Positions 8,777 to 17,576 of a stretch of 48,116 bases of DNA are shown piece after piece. The DNA is taken from positions 1 to 48,116 of the forward strand of contig PBYL01000207.1 of NCBI GenBank assembly GCA_002729595.1, read 5' to 3'. Under the pieces are notes generated by a model. That model made no database searches, was not told where the DNA came from, and worked only from the letters and a program-made list of their open reading frames with translations. A program made the position numbers and the translations under genes. Each line of letters opens with the position of its first letter. Within the stretch, counting starts at the first letter, position 1. The DNA comes from Thalassovita sp. (GTDB lineage: Bacteria > Bacteroidota > Bacteroidia > Cytophagales > Flammeovirgaceae).

Positions 8777-8797
8777 ATTTTTATCTTTTACAACCTG

Positions 8798-10195
8798 CTA
8801 CAATATGTTGATTAATTTTCTTTCAATTTTTTTTTTAAAAGAACTGAGATTCTCTGCTACTGCCTTCTTAAACTTATCACCTCGATCTTCATAATTCTTA
8901 AAGAGGTCGAAGCTGGCACAAGCCGGAGAGAGCAAGACTACGTCTCCTTTTTCACCTAGATGATAAGCCGTAAGTACAGCATCATTTATATCTTCAGTTT
9001 CATATATAAAGCTCACAGTCTCACTGAAAGCTGTTTTTAATTTCTCGTTGTCTTTACCCAAGCAGATAAGCCCTTTTACTTTGACTTTTACTAACTCGGC
9101 AATTTCACTGTAATCGTTCCCCTTGTCTATGCCACCAGCAATCCAAATAAGTGGATTTTTAAAAGCATCAAGCGCATATTTTACAGCGTCTACATTTGTC
9201 GCTTTCGAATCGTTTATAAAAGCAATTCCATTTATCGTATCTGTAAGCTCTAGTCTATGAGCTACATTTTTAAATGTTTTTAGCGAATCTTTCAACACAG
9301 TGTAATCGATGCCTAATCTGGTTGCAGCCAATAATGCTGCACTCATATTCATGGCATTGTGCTTTCCTTTTAATGGTAATTCATCAAAGGTTAACCAGTT
9401 ATTTCCAGCACCTTCTGGCTGATCGAACAATGCTGAGAAAAATGCCGGAATCAACAATTCCTCATCTCTCACAAAAGCTTCTGAGAAACTCTCTTGCCAC
9501 ATTTTTAAATCACTGTTGTGGTTAATTTCTTTGGCAATAAGCTCATCATCTGCATTGTAAATCAGTGTATCGCCTTGCAGCATGTTTTCAAATATTCTGA
9601 ATTTTGCTTTGGCGTATTGATTTACATCGTAATTATATCTGTCCAAATGGTCTGGGGTGATGTTTAGGAGCAATGCCACTTGCGGTCTAAAAGTGTGGAT
9701 ATCATCTAGTTGGAAGCTACTAATTTCCAACACGAAGTAATCGTAATCTCTTTCAGCGAGTAAGCGTGCAAAGCTAGTTCCTATATTCCCGGCTAAAGCC
9801 ACATCAAAACCTGCTTCTTTCAATAAATGATAAGTAAGCAAGGTGGTAGTGGTTTTACCATTGGTACCTGTAATTGCTACAATTTTTCCTTTTGTATATC
9901 TAGAAGCAAAGTCTATTTCTGAACTGATTTTGATACCAGCATTTCTCAATTTCTGTATCATGCCAGCCTTCTCAGGAATACCCGGACTCTTAATTACCTC
10001 ATTAGCAGAAAGAATCTCATCTTCAGAATGCCCATTTTCTTCATAATTAATTTTATGTTTATTGAGCTCTTCTTTAAACTTAGGTGCAATCATACCAGCA
10101 TCAGATACAAATACTTCGTATCCGAGTTTTTTAGCCAGAATAGCAGCTCCTATTCCACTTTCGCCTGCGCCTAATATGATTACTTTTTCTTTCAT
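8798..10195 (-). CDS. murD: UDP-MurNAc-L-alanine--D-glutamate ligase MurD
   Basis: Cytoplasmic ligase adding D-glutamate to UDP-MurNAc-L-Ala. Seen: N-terminal Rossmann motif LGAGESGIGAAIL (8-20), P-loop GTNGKTTT (110-117), NITPDHLDRY in the central domain, NDSKATN and SPACASFD in the C-terminal domain; the last two are typical of MurD. Length 465 is usual. The C-terminus is lysine-rich. It sits 11 bases after mraY and 21 bases before ftsW. Confidence 0.97.
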   Translation of the reverse strand: MKEKVIILGAGESGIGAAILAKKLGYEVFVSDAGMIAPKFKEELNKHKINYEENGHSEDEILSANEVIKSPGIPEKAGMIQKLRNAGIKISSEIDFASRYTKGKIVAITGTNGKTTTTLLTYHLLKEAGFDVALAGNIGTSFARLLAERDYDYFVLEISSFQLDDIHTFRPQVALLLNITPDHLDRYNYDVNQYAKAKFRIFENMLQGDTLIYNADDELIAKEINHNSDLKMWQESFSEAFVRDEELLIPAFFSALFDQPEGAGNNWLTFDELPLKGKHNAMNMSAALLAATRLGIDYTVLKDSLKTFKNVAHRLELTDTINGIAFINDSKATNVDAVKYALDAFKNPLIWIAGGIDKGNDYSEIAELVKVKVKGLICLGKDNEKLKTAFSETVSFIYETEDINDAVLTAYHLGEKGDVVLLSPACASFDLFKNYEDRGDKFKKAVAENLSSFKKKIERKLINIL

Positions 10196-10206
10196 TTTAG
10201 ATGTAT

Positions 10207-11418
10207 TTATCTGATCTTAAGTGTAGCCAATGCTGCAATACCCAGCAATATCCCCACGATCCAGAATCTGGTTACAATCTTTGCTTCATGAATTCCTTTT
10301 TTCTGATAATGGTGATGAATCGGCGACATTAAAAATATCCTTCTTCCTTCACCGTATTTTTTTCTTGTGTATTTAAACCAAGACACCTGTAAAATCACAG
10401 ACATATTCTCGATAAAAAATATCCCGCACAAGATCGGTAACAATAATTCTTTTCTAATAATGAGTGATAAAACTGCGATTACTGCACCGAGCATCAAACT
10501 TCCTGTATCTCCCATAAATACCTGCGCAGGGTAAGAGTTATACCACAAAAAGCCTACACAAGCTCCTACAAATGCCAAACAGAATATTACCACTTCTCCC
10601 GTATATGGCAAGAACATAATATTCAGGTAATCGGCAAAAATGACGTTACCAGAAACATAAGCCAGAATCGCCAGCACCAGACCTATTATCGCCGAGCTAC
10701 CGGCTGCCAACCCATCTATTCCATCTGTAATGTTTGCTCCGTTCGAAACTGCTGTTACTATAAATATTACTATAAGTACATATAATATAGGTGTCAGTCT
10801 TTCATCTGGAACTAATGATGAATAATCGAACTCATTTCTCTTTACAAAAGGAATGGTTGTTTTGGTAGACTTTACATCTTCGTAATTATTTGGGTTTAAA
10901 GCTTGATTGATATTCGCTCTGTTGATGTGCATATCGAAATCTCTTACAACTACACTGTCGTGGAAGTATAAAGTAACACCGATAATCAGACCCAAAGAGA
11001 CCTGACCTGCAATCTTAAAGCGACCTTTCAATCCTTTTTTATCCTTCTTAAAGATTTTGATATAGTCGTCGATAAAACCAATCATTCCCATCCATACTGT
11101 AGTGATCAGTAATAGGATGATGTAAATATTTTCAAGTTTAGCAAAAAGTAAAACCGGTAATAAAATGGTTGATATAATTACTAGACCACCCATTGTTGGT
11201 GTTCCCTTCTTCTCCATTTCTCCTTGCAAGCCCAGGTTTCTGATCGTCTCCCCTACTTGAGCTCTTTGCAGCATATTTATAATTTTCTTTCCGATTATTG
11301 TTGCAAACAACAAAGAAAATGCTGCTGCCATCAATGCTCTAAAAGAGATATACTGAAATACTCCTGCTCCCGGAAAAGCAAAATGTTCGTCTAGATATGT
11401 GAATAAATAGTAAAGCAA
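10207..11418 (-). CDS. mraY: Phospho-MurNAc-pentapeptide translocase MraY
   Basis: Integral membrane enzyme joining phospho-MurNAc-pentapeptide to undecaprenyl phosphate, forming lipid I. Seen: about ten membrane helices, [20 protein letters not shown] with the catalytic aspartates, [12 protein letters not shown], the periplasmic-side VFMGDTGSL, and the histidine motif [11 protein letters not shown] near the C-terminus. Length 403 exceeds the E. coli protein (360). The extra residues form an insertion (about 155-205) between helices, as in other Bacteroidota. Confidence 0.97.
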   Translation of the reverse strand: MLYYLFTYLDEHFAFPGAGVFQYISFRALMAAAFSLLFATIIGKKIINMLQRAQVGETIRNLGLQGEMEKKGTPTMGGLVIISTILLPVLLFAKLENIYIILLLITTVWMGMIGFIDDYIKIFKKDKKGLKGRFKIAGQVSLGLIIGVTLYFHDSVVVRDFDMHINRANINQALNPNNYEDVKSTKTTIPFVKRNEFDYSSLVPDERLTPILYVLIVIFIVTAVSNGANITDGIDGLAAGSSAIIGLVLAILAYVSGNVIFADYLNIMFLPYTGEVVIFCLAFVGACVGFLWYNSYPAQVFMGDTGSLMLGAVIAVLSLIIRKELLLPILCGIFFIENMSVILQVSWFKYTRKKYGEGRRIFLMSPIHHHYQKKGIHEAKIVTRFWIVGILLGIAALATLKIR

Positions 11419-11460
11419 CTGTTTTAAATAATTCTATTCGGTTGAAACTTTATTTAAACT

Positions 11461-12852
11461 TTAGTTTTTACCAGAGAAAATCTCTTCAAGTATTTCTTTA
11501 TCATCAAAATGATGACGCACTCCATTGATTTCCTGATAGTTTTCATGTCCTTTACCGGCAACCAAAATAATATCTCCTTTGCCAGCTAGCATACATGCTG
11601 TTCTTATCGCCTCCTTCCTATCTGTAATGGAAAGCGTCTTTGTTTTACCCAAAATATCCAAGCCTGCTTCCATATCTTTTATAATCTGTTCTGGAATTTC
11701 TGTTCTCGGATTATCAGATGTTAGTATTACTTTATCACTTAATTTGGCAGCAATCGCAGCCATTTTAGGTCTTTTTGTTTTATCTCTATCACCGCCACAA
11801 CCCACAACTGTAATAATTCTTTCGCCTGGTTTTCTAAGCTCATTTATTGTTTTTAGCACATTCTCCAAAGCATCTGGCGTATGAGAATAATCTACAATAG
11901 CTCGGTTATCTTCAGATATTACTTGATCGAATCTACCTTTTGCCGGAGCTATAGCAGAAAGTTGAGTGAGTACATTTTCGCTATCTTCGCCCAACATTAC
12001 CGCTGTAGAATACACAGCCATTAAATTGCTCGCGTTAAATGCACCAATAAGTCTGAACCAAGTTTTTCTATTATCAATCTCAAGCAGTAAACCTTCGAAT
12101 GAATTATCGAGCATTTTGCCTTTAAAATCAGCCATTGCTTTTAAAGAGAAAGTCCTGATTCTAGCGCTGCAATTTTGCACCATTACCATTCCTCTTCTAT
12201 CATCTTTATTTACAATGGCAAATGCCTTATCACTCAGATTATCAAAAAGTTTTTTCTTAGCCTGGATGTAGTTGTCAAAAGTTTTGTGGTAATCAAGATG
12301 ATCGTGTGTGATATTGGTAAACAATGCACCGATATAATGAATACCTTCTACTCGCTCTTGTGAAAGTGCGTGTGAACTCACCTCCATGAAACAGTGTGTG
12401 CATTTTTGCTGCACCATTTCACTTAAAAGCTTATTTAATTGTATAGCATCTGGAGTGGTAAACTTGGCTGGCAGAACCGTATCATTTACTTTATTTTCTA
12501 CAGTAGAGATTAAGCCAGAATTATAACCCAACTCTCTAAATAAGCGATAAAGCACAGTAGCCACAGTAGTTTTACCGTTGGTTCCTGTTACTCCTACAAG
12601 CTTTAATTTAGCAGATGGATGATCGTAAAAATTCGCAGCAAAAATCCCCATTGCCTTGGCCGAGTTATCAACCAATAAATAGCAAACTTCGTCAACAGTC
12701 TTTTCTGGAAGTTTCTCACAAACTACTGCTGTAGCACCTTGAGAAACCGCTTTTTCTATATAGTCATGCCCATCAACCACTATACCTTCTACAGCAATAA
12801 ACATATCATTCTCAGTCACTTCACGAGAGTCGAAACAGATCTGATTAATCAT
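11461..12852 (-). CDS. murE: MurE ligase, probably adding meso-diaminopimelate; true start likely upstream
   Basis: Adds the third stem-peptide residue to UDP-MurNAc-L-Ala-D-Glu. Seen: FDSREV near the N-terminus, P-loop GTNGKTT (90-96), THDHLDYH and near the C-terminus TSDNPRTE. DNPR is the signature of enzymes that use meso-diaminopimelate. The first ATG (12852) begins inside the normal N-terminal domain. The 32 codons between the pbp stop (TAA at 12951-12949) and this ATG are in the same frame. They read VIKKLTDILGTYPTV then SFRGNTDR, just like the missing MurE N-terminus. None of these codons is ATG, GTG or TTG, so translation may begin at an ATA (12918 or 12924) or a CTG (12909). Family call is certain; the start is not. 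Confidence 0.95.
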   Translation of the reverse strand: MINQICFDSREVTENDMFIAVEGIVVDGHDYIEKAVSQGATAVVCEKLPEKTVDEVCYLLVDNSAKAMGIFAANFYDHPSAKLKLVGVTGTNGKTTVATVLYRLFRELGYNSGLISTVENKVNDTVLPAKFTTPDAIQLNKLLSEMVQQKCTHCFMEVSSHALSQERVEGIHYIGALFTNITHDHLDYHKTFDNYIQAKKKLFDNLSDKAFAIVNKDDRRGMVMVQNCSARIRTFSLKAMADFKGKMLDNSFEGLLLEIDNRKTWFRLIGAFNASNLMAVYSTAVMLGEDSENVLTQLSAIAPAKGRFDQVISEDNRAIVDYSHTPDALENVLKTINELRKPGERIITVVGCGGDRDKTKRPKMAAIAAKLSDKVILTSDNPRTEIPEQIIKDMEAGLDILGKTKTLSITDRKEAIRTACMLAGKGDIILVAGKGHENYQEINGVRHHFDDKEILEEIFSGKN

Positions 12853-12948
12853 TCTGTCTGTGTTGCCCCTGAATGAAACTGTTGGGTAAGTACCTAATAT
12901 GTCCGTCAGCTTTTTTATGACTATTCTATTTAAAAAGTGATACTTCTG

Positions 12949-15051
12949 TTAACCTAAGCTTATATAAATTACTCCTCCTTTTCTAATTTTTGTTCCCGGA
13001 CTCAATGACTGCCTTTGCACCCTTCCATTTCCTCTAGGCCTTACTTTTAAGCCCTGATTTTCTAAAATGAAAAGTGCATCTTTTAGCGTCATTCCTCTTA
13101 CATCCGGCACTTGCTCTTCTTGTACAGTATTATTACTCCACAATACTGTATCTCCTGATGTTTGTGCTCTTACCCATTCTGTTGTGTTTAATGGCACATT
13201 CTTCACGTTGAAATTATCAGCTAGTTTCTGCAAATCTTTGTAGTAACCAGCCTGAATCATTGGGAAAACACCATCGTTTACAAGCGTATCAGGAAGTGAT
13301 TTTTCAACCCCTCTTACATATAATTCATCAGCAATTTCTCTAAAAACAGGAGCCGCTACTGAACCACCATAGTGCGCACCGTTTTTAGGATCATCTATGG
13401 CAACCATGATAGAATATTTAGGATTGTCAGCAGGAAAATACCCAGCAAATGAAGCGTAGTAGTTATCTACATAAGTTCCATTTTTAACCTTATGAGTAGT
13501 ACCTGTTTTACCTGCAATCTTATACTGATCTGTTTTAATATCTTTAGCAGTTCCTCTTTCGATTACACCTTCTAGCAAACCTTGTAAAATACCTAAAGTG
13601 CGATCTGAACATATCTTTTCGTTGATCACTTTCGCTTTATAGTTCTCTAGCACTTTGTTTCCTTTGGTTACTCTTTTTACAATAATTGGAGCAATCATTT
13701 TTCCGTTGTTAGCTACCGAATTGTAGAAAGTAAGTAATTGAAGTGGTGAAACTTTTACCTCATAACCTATTGATATCCAAGGCAATGAACAACCACTCCA
13801 GTTAGGATCGCCAGGCTCATTAAAGTATGGCTTACCTTCACCCATCATTTGGAAACCAAGTGGCTCACCCAAACCAAATTTCTTTAAGTAGTTTAAGTAG
13901 CGCTCTGGTTTATCCATAAAGTGCAAAAACACCAATCGAGAAGTACCAATGTTGGAAGACTTCTCAAAAACTGATTTTATAGGAATTTTCCCATAACCAT
14001 AATATACAGGGTCTTTCATCACACAGTCTTCGTAAAATTCGAATTTACCATCGTGTGTGTTTACAGTATCTTCTATAGATATTTTGGTTTCTTCTAACAA
14101 TGCCATAAAAGACACTAGTTTGAAAGTTGAACCGGGCTCAGTAGTTCCCTGAGCACCTAAAGCATAGTTGTAATCTTCAATGTAATCTCCATTATCAGTT
14201 CTACTTAAGTTTACCATTGCTTTAATCTCACCAGTCTCTACCTCCATTACAATGGCAACACCATAATTAGCTCTGTGTCTTCTCACATGTTTATCGAGCA
14301 CATTGGTTACAATTTCTTGCGCATGTATATCTATAGTAGTTTGTATATCTACTCCGCTTTCGGTTTTTACTTCAAGGTCGTTGTCTACAGGTTTCCAATC
14401 TCCACCGGCAATACGTTGGTATAAAGCATCTCCACTTACTCCCGCAAGTTTGTGATTAAAACTTCTCTCAAGCCCTACACCTCTTACCACATTAGAAGAA
14501 TCCATACGAGTAAAACCAATCATTCTTCTACCCAAAGAACCGAATGGTAAAAATCTTTTATCTACTTTTTCGAATAAAACACCTCCATGCCATTTACCTT
14601 CTTTAAATAAAGGCCACTCTTCCATCATTTTTTTATGATGGTATTTTACCAACTGCTTACTTAGCAATTTGTACCTTCTACCAGAAGCACGAGCTTCTCT
14701 TAACTCAGCTGCGTACTCTTCCGCAGTTTTGTCCTCAAAGTAATTTGATAATAAATAAGAAACTGTATCTAATGATTCGTTGAACAACTCGTCTGTAGGA
14801 ATAGACGGGTCGATTGCCACTCTATAAAATGGAAGTGAAACTGCCATTAAACTACCGTCATCACTGAGGATGTTTCCTCGGGTAGCTTCAACTTTCATAA
14901 ATTTAAGACCGTATTCTTCAGCAGCTTTATTCCACTTATCCCCTTCAATCACTTGTAAATCAAAAATCCTGACGAGGATACCTAACGCCAGAATAACAAT
15001 TACCAAAAAACCCAGTCTAATTCTAACCAATATGGATTTCCTGACTCCCAT
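12949..15051 (-). CDS. ftsI: Class B penicillin-binding protein (FtsI/PBP3-like) with a PASTA domain
   Basis: Periplasmic transpeptidase cross-linking septal peptidoglycan as partner of FtsW. Seen: one N-terminal membrane helix (about 12-30), dimerisation domain (about 50-220), transpeptidase motifs STFK (308-311, with the catalytic serine), SSN (365-367) and KTGT (515-518). A C-terminal PASTA domain (about 644-700, from VPDVRGMTLKDAL) is absent from E. coli FtsI but common in Bacteroidota and in SpoVD-type proteins. Length 700. It follows the FtsL-like gene by 42 bases and its stop is close to the unusual murE start. Confidence 0.95.
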   Translation of the reverse strand: MGVRKSILVRIRLGFLVIVILALGILVRIFDLQVIEGDKWNKAAEEYGLKFMKVEATRGNILSDDGSLMAVSLPFYRVAIDPSIPTDELFNESLDTVSYLLSNYFEDKTAEEYAAELREARASGRRYKLLSKQLVKYHHKKMMEEWPLFKEGKWHGGVLFEKVDKRFLPFGSLGRRMIGFTRMDSSNVVRGVGLERSFNHKLAGVSGDALYQRIAGGDWKPVDNDLEVKTESGVDIQTTIDIHAQEIVTNVLDKHVRRHRANYGVAIVMEVETGEIKAMVNLSRTDNGDYIEDYNYALGAQGTTEPGSTFKLVSFMALLEETKISIEDTVNTHDGKFEFYEDCVMKDPVYYGYGKIPIKSVFEKSSNIGTSRLVFLHFMDKPERYLNYLKKFGLGEPLGFQMMGEGKPYFNEPGDPNWSGCSLPWISIGYEVKVSPLQLLTFYNSVANNGKMIAPIIVKRVTKGNKVLENYKAKVINEKICSDRTLGILQGLLEGVIERGTAKDIKTDQYKIAGKTGTTHKVKNGTYVDNYYASFAGYFPADNPKYSIMVAIDDPKNGAHYGGSVAAPVFREIADELYVRGVEKSLPDTLVNDGVFPMIQAGYYKDLQKLADNFNVKNVPLNTTEWVRAQTSGDTVLWSNNTVQEEQVPDVRGMTLKDALFILENQGLKVRPRGNGRVQRQSLSPGTKIRKGGVIYISLG

Positions 15052-15093
15052 TAAAAAATTTTAATATTGTTAAATAAAAAATTAAGTCTGCTA

Positions 15094-15465
15094 CTATTTT
15101 TCTTCCTTTGTTTCAAGCCTAATTACCGGCTCATTGTTTTCGATTAATCCTAATCCTTTTACTTTTTTGGATATTTCTTCGAACTTGCTCACACTAACAA
15201 ATTCGTATTTTCTTGATCCGTAGTCTACTCTAAGCCTGTTAACCTCCTTCTCCATATCTCCAATTTTCTTTGCAAGCTTATCTGCGTAGTAGGTATTACT
15301 TATGTAGATTAATCCGAGAAATGTAAGAAAAAAGAAAAATGGAATAAACTTAATTGCCGTCTTATCATCAAAAGTAAAATCGAATTTACCAGAAACCTGT
15401 CCAAGCATAGACGGCTTCTTTTTCTTCTCCTGTTTTACTTTGGCATATGTGTTAAAAGCATTCAT
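15094..15465 (-). CDS. ftsL: FtsL-like divisome protein
   Basis: Small bitopic protein, 123 residues. Seen: a basic cytoplasmic region (KVKQEKKKKPS), a membrane helix at about 40-58 (FIPFFFFLTFLGLIYI), and a periplasmic heptad-like coiled coil (about 62-105, with KKIGDMEKEVNRLRVDY). This is the plan of FtsL, which binds FtsB and FtsQ and activates FtsWI. Sequence identity in the family is too low for a direct call. The topology and the fixed position between rsmH and the class B PBP carry the assignment. Confidence 0.82.
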   Translation of the reverse strand: MNAFNTYAKVKQEKKKKPSMLGQVSGKFDFTFDDKTAIKFIPFFFFLTFLGLIYISNTYYADKLAKKIGDMEKEVNRLRVDYGSRKYEFVSVSKFEEISKKVKGLGLIENNEPVIRLETKEEK

Positions 15466-15588
15466 AGAAAATATTCCACAGTTTTAAAAAATGTCCGATA
15501 GTATTTCTTACAGTTCAGAAACTTTGTGAATGTTGAGTCGGGAAAACCCGGGTTTAATTGTTAAAGCGATTGGCTTAATTGTTAAATC

Positions 15589-16488
15589 TTATATCTTTTC
15601 TGCAATCCTGAGTTTGGCACTCCTTGCCCTGTTGTTTCTACTTATCTCTTCAGGTGGTGCAGTAATTGGTTTATTTTGTACAGGCTTAAATGGCCTTATT
15701 AAGTTTCCGTATAAATCTTTTTCAGGTTCTCCTTCAAACTTACCGTGTTTCATAAAGTTCTTTACCAGTCTGTCTTCGAGTGAATGGTAAGAAATTACTA
15801 CCAATCGCCCTCCTTTGTTTAGCACCTCTGCACAACCTTCTAAAAACTCTTTTAACACCTCTATCTCTTCATTCACCTCGATTCGCAATGCCTGAAAGAC
15901 TTGAGCCTGATACTTAAACTCTTTCCCTTTCGGTGCAAACTTGTCGAGAATCTTTACCAACTCACCTGTAGTTTCGATGCTAGAAGTGGCACGCGCTCTC
16001 ACAATCCCCTTCGCTAATGGCCAAGCATTTTTAACTTCTCCAAAACTTCTGAATATCGCAGCCAACTGCTTCTCGTCGTAACCATTCACAATATCTCTGG
16101 CTGTTGTACTCCCCGACTGATCCATCCTCATATCCAGTTTGGCATCCCACCTAATCGAAAAGCCGCGCTCAGCTTGATCTATCTGATGAGAAGAAATTCC
16201 CAAATCTGCGAGTATTCCATCAACCTTAGGAGCTTGATAAAGTTTAAGGTATTTTTTCAGATACCTGAAATTCGCTTCAATAAGCTTCAACCTGGCGTCT
16301 CCAAGTTGTTCGGCGTTTTGCCTTGCATCGGGATCTTGATCAAAACCAATCAATTTCCCTCCTTGTAATTTTTGTAGAATCAATGAAGAATGTCCGCCCC
16401 CTCCAAAAGTCACATCCACATATGTTTTATCTGGCTGGATGTCCAAGCCTTCAATCGATTCGTTCAATAATACCGGTACATGGTACAT
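15589..16488 (-). CDS. rsmH: 16S rRNA m4C1402 methyltransferase RsmH (MraW)
   Basis: SAM-dependent methyltransferase acting on N4 of C1402 in 16S rRNA. Seen: the typical start MYHVPVLLNESIEGL, SAM-binding motif YVDVTFGGGGHS (23-34), GILADLGISSHQIDQAERGF and the C-terminal VISYHSLEDRLVKNFM. The last residues (SRNNRARSAKLRIAEKI) are a classic RsmH end. Length 299 is normal. It starts 12 bases after mraZ. The 123-base gap to ftsL holds no obvious signal. Confidence 0.97.
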   Translation of the reverse strand: MYHVPVLLNESIEGLDIQPDKTYVDVTFGGGGHSSLILQKLQGGKLIGFDQDPDARQNAEQLGDARLKLIEANFRYLKKYLKLYQAPKVDGILADLGISSHQIDQAERGFSIRWDAKLDMRMDQSGSTTARDIVNGYDEKQLAAIFRSFGEVKNAWPLAKGIVRARATSSIETTGELVKILDKFAPKGKEFKYQAQVFQALRIEVNEEIEVLKEFLEGCAEVLNKGGRLVVISYHSLEDRLVKNFMKHGKFEGEPEKDLYGNLIRPFKPVQNKPITAPPEEISRNNRARSAKLRIAEKI

Positions 16489-16500
16489 AAGTCCGGAGTT

Positions 16501-17022
16501 TTAATTTTCTGTACTTTCTTCCTCAATCACTTCTTTTTCTTTTACCTCTTCGCTTTCTTCTTCTTTCGCTCCCACTCCAGCTCTACCCAAATATTCTTGA
16601 GCCATATCTGAGAATTCTTCTGGTTCGCCAGCCAAATACTCATCGTACTCATCAGGATTCCAAATCTCCAATCTTTTACCCAAACCCACGATCAACACAT
16701 CTTTGTCTAGCTTCGCATATTTTTGTAGCGATCTCGGAATTAGAAATCTACCTGTTTTGTCAAGTTCGATTTCTGTTAAACCGCGCATAAACATGCGTTG
16801 AAACTTTCTATCTCTCTCGGTAAATTCATTCAGACTGGTAATCTGATTAAATATTTGCTCCCACTCACTTTGAGGATAAACAGTAAGACATGGCTCAAAA
16901 CCTCTTTTCAAAACAATGCGATTTCCGTCTTCTTCAGGCAATGCAGATTTCACCCGGGCTGGTAAAACCAACCGTCCTTTGGTGTCTAGCCTGCATTCAT
17001 ATTCGCTTGAAAAATAAGACAT
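16501..17022 (-). CDS. mraZ: Transcriptional regulator MraZ
   Basis: AbrB-fold DNA-binding protein that represses its own dcw operon in studied bacteria. Seen: two SpoVT-AbrB repeats, one at about 5-50 (YECRLDTKGRLVLPARVK) and one at about 80-125 (EIELDKTGRFLIPRSLQKYA). An acidic tail of about 28 residues rich in E and K is longer than in E. coli MraZ (152 residues). It is the first gene of the operon. Three 10-bp direct repeats matching known MraZ boxes sit immediately upstream of its promoter, so autoregulation is likely. Confidence 0.96.
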   Translation of the reverse strand: MSYFSSEYECRLDTKGRLVLPARVKSALPEEDGNRIVLKRGFEPCLTVYPQSEWEQIFNQITSLNEFTERDRKFQRMFMRGLTEIELDKTGRFLIPRSLQKYAKLDKDVLIVGLGKRLEIWNPDEYDEYLAGEPEEFSDMAQEYLGRAGVGAKEEESEEVKEKEVIEEESTEN

Positions 17023-17059
17023 CGATACTTCTTGCCAATTTAAAATCTTACTATTAATA

Positions 17060-17089
17060 CAAATCTAATATAATTAATCAATAATTCAA
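17060..17089 (-). promoter_or_regulatory. Promoter of the dcw operon
   Basis: On the minus strand TTG (17089-17087), a 19-base spacer, then TAGATTTG (17067-17060) match the Bacteroidota primary-sigma consensus TTG-N19-TAnnTTTG exactly. The predicted transcript begins near 17053, leaving a leader of about 30 bases before mraZ. Confidence 0.72.
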
Positions 17090-17129
17090 CCACTTTTTAC
17101 CACATTTTACCACTTTTTGACCTTTTTAT
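17090..17129 (-). promoter_or_regulatory. MraZ-box operator, three 10-bp direct repeats plus a weak fourth
   Basis: Reading the minus strand, the units are CAAAAAGTGG (17119-17110), TAAAATGTGG (17109-17100) and TAAAAAGTGG (17099-17090), preceded by a degenerate unit ending AGGT (17129-17120). The period is exactly 10 bases and the core AAAGTGG or AATGTGG agrees with the AAAGTG[T/G]N3 repeats reported for MraZ in Mollicutes. The array directly abuts the -33 element, a position suited to autoregulation. Confidence 0.72.
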
Positions 17130-17410
17130 CTAAACCTTGAGTACACTCTATTATTATAATCAAATGCTAAAAAATTAATCACAGCTTTTAACGCTTAAAG
17201 TTAAAGTTAAGCAAAAGGATATAAACTACTGAAAACGTGACTGTTATTAAAATACGCTTTGTTACAGTAAAAGTAGCTAAGTTTAAAAAGTTAAAATTTT
17301 GAAAATTTACCTTGAGGTGGGAAAGTGTGGATACTGAAATTTAAACCTATAAAAAAACAGGGTAAAAAGTAGCTTTTTTACCTACTCATTTTTTACTCGT
17401 GCCTAATTGT

Positions 17411-17470
17411 GGAAAAAGTGAATCAGTTTTGAGTAAAAATGGGGAAAAAGTGGTTCAGTTTCCCGTAAAA
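17411..17470 (+). repeat. Tandem pair of 28-bp direct repeats
   Basis: Copy 1 is 17411-17438 and copy 2 is 17443-17470; 23 of 28 bases agree. The spacing of 32 bases is about three DNA turns. Both begin GGAAAAAGTG and end GTAAAA. The embedded AAAGTG resembles the MraZ core but in the opposite orientation to the proximal boxes; a further AAAGTG occurs at 17322. Confidence 0.6.
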
Positions 17471-17576
17471 TAAAATCGCAAGTGGGAAATGGAAATTTTG
17501 GGGGAAATTGGAGTTGGAAATTGAGCGTTTTGCGCTTAAAAATTATATACCACACTATATATTGAGGGATATAGAA

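Larger units (their letters stand above)
17023..17576. other. Long regulatory intergenic region upstream of mraZ
   Basis: The 554 bases hold the mraZ promoter (17060-17089), the MraZ-box repeats (17090-17129), an AT hairpin (arms 17361-17368 and 17375-17382) and a pair of 28-bp direct repeats (17411-17470) carrying AAAGTG words on the plus strand. No coding frame is convincing here. Confidence 0.6.

Noticed and set aside
17361-17382. Hairpin GGTAAAAA...TTTTTACC as a terminator
   Set aside because: The stem is almost all A-T pairs and no gene ends close to it on the proper strand.
17322-17420. Possible replication origin: TGTGGATAC and TGTGGAAAA resemble DnaA boxes
   Set aside because: Each has one mismatch to TGTGGATAA, there are only two, and no dnaA, dnaN or similar gene is near.
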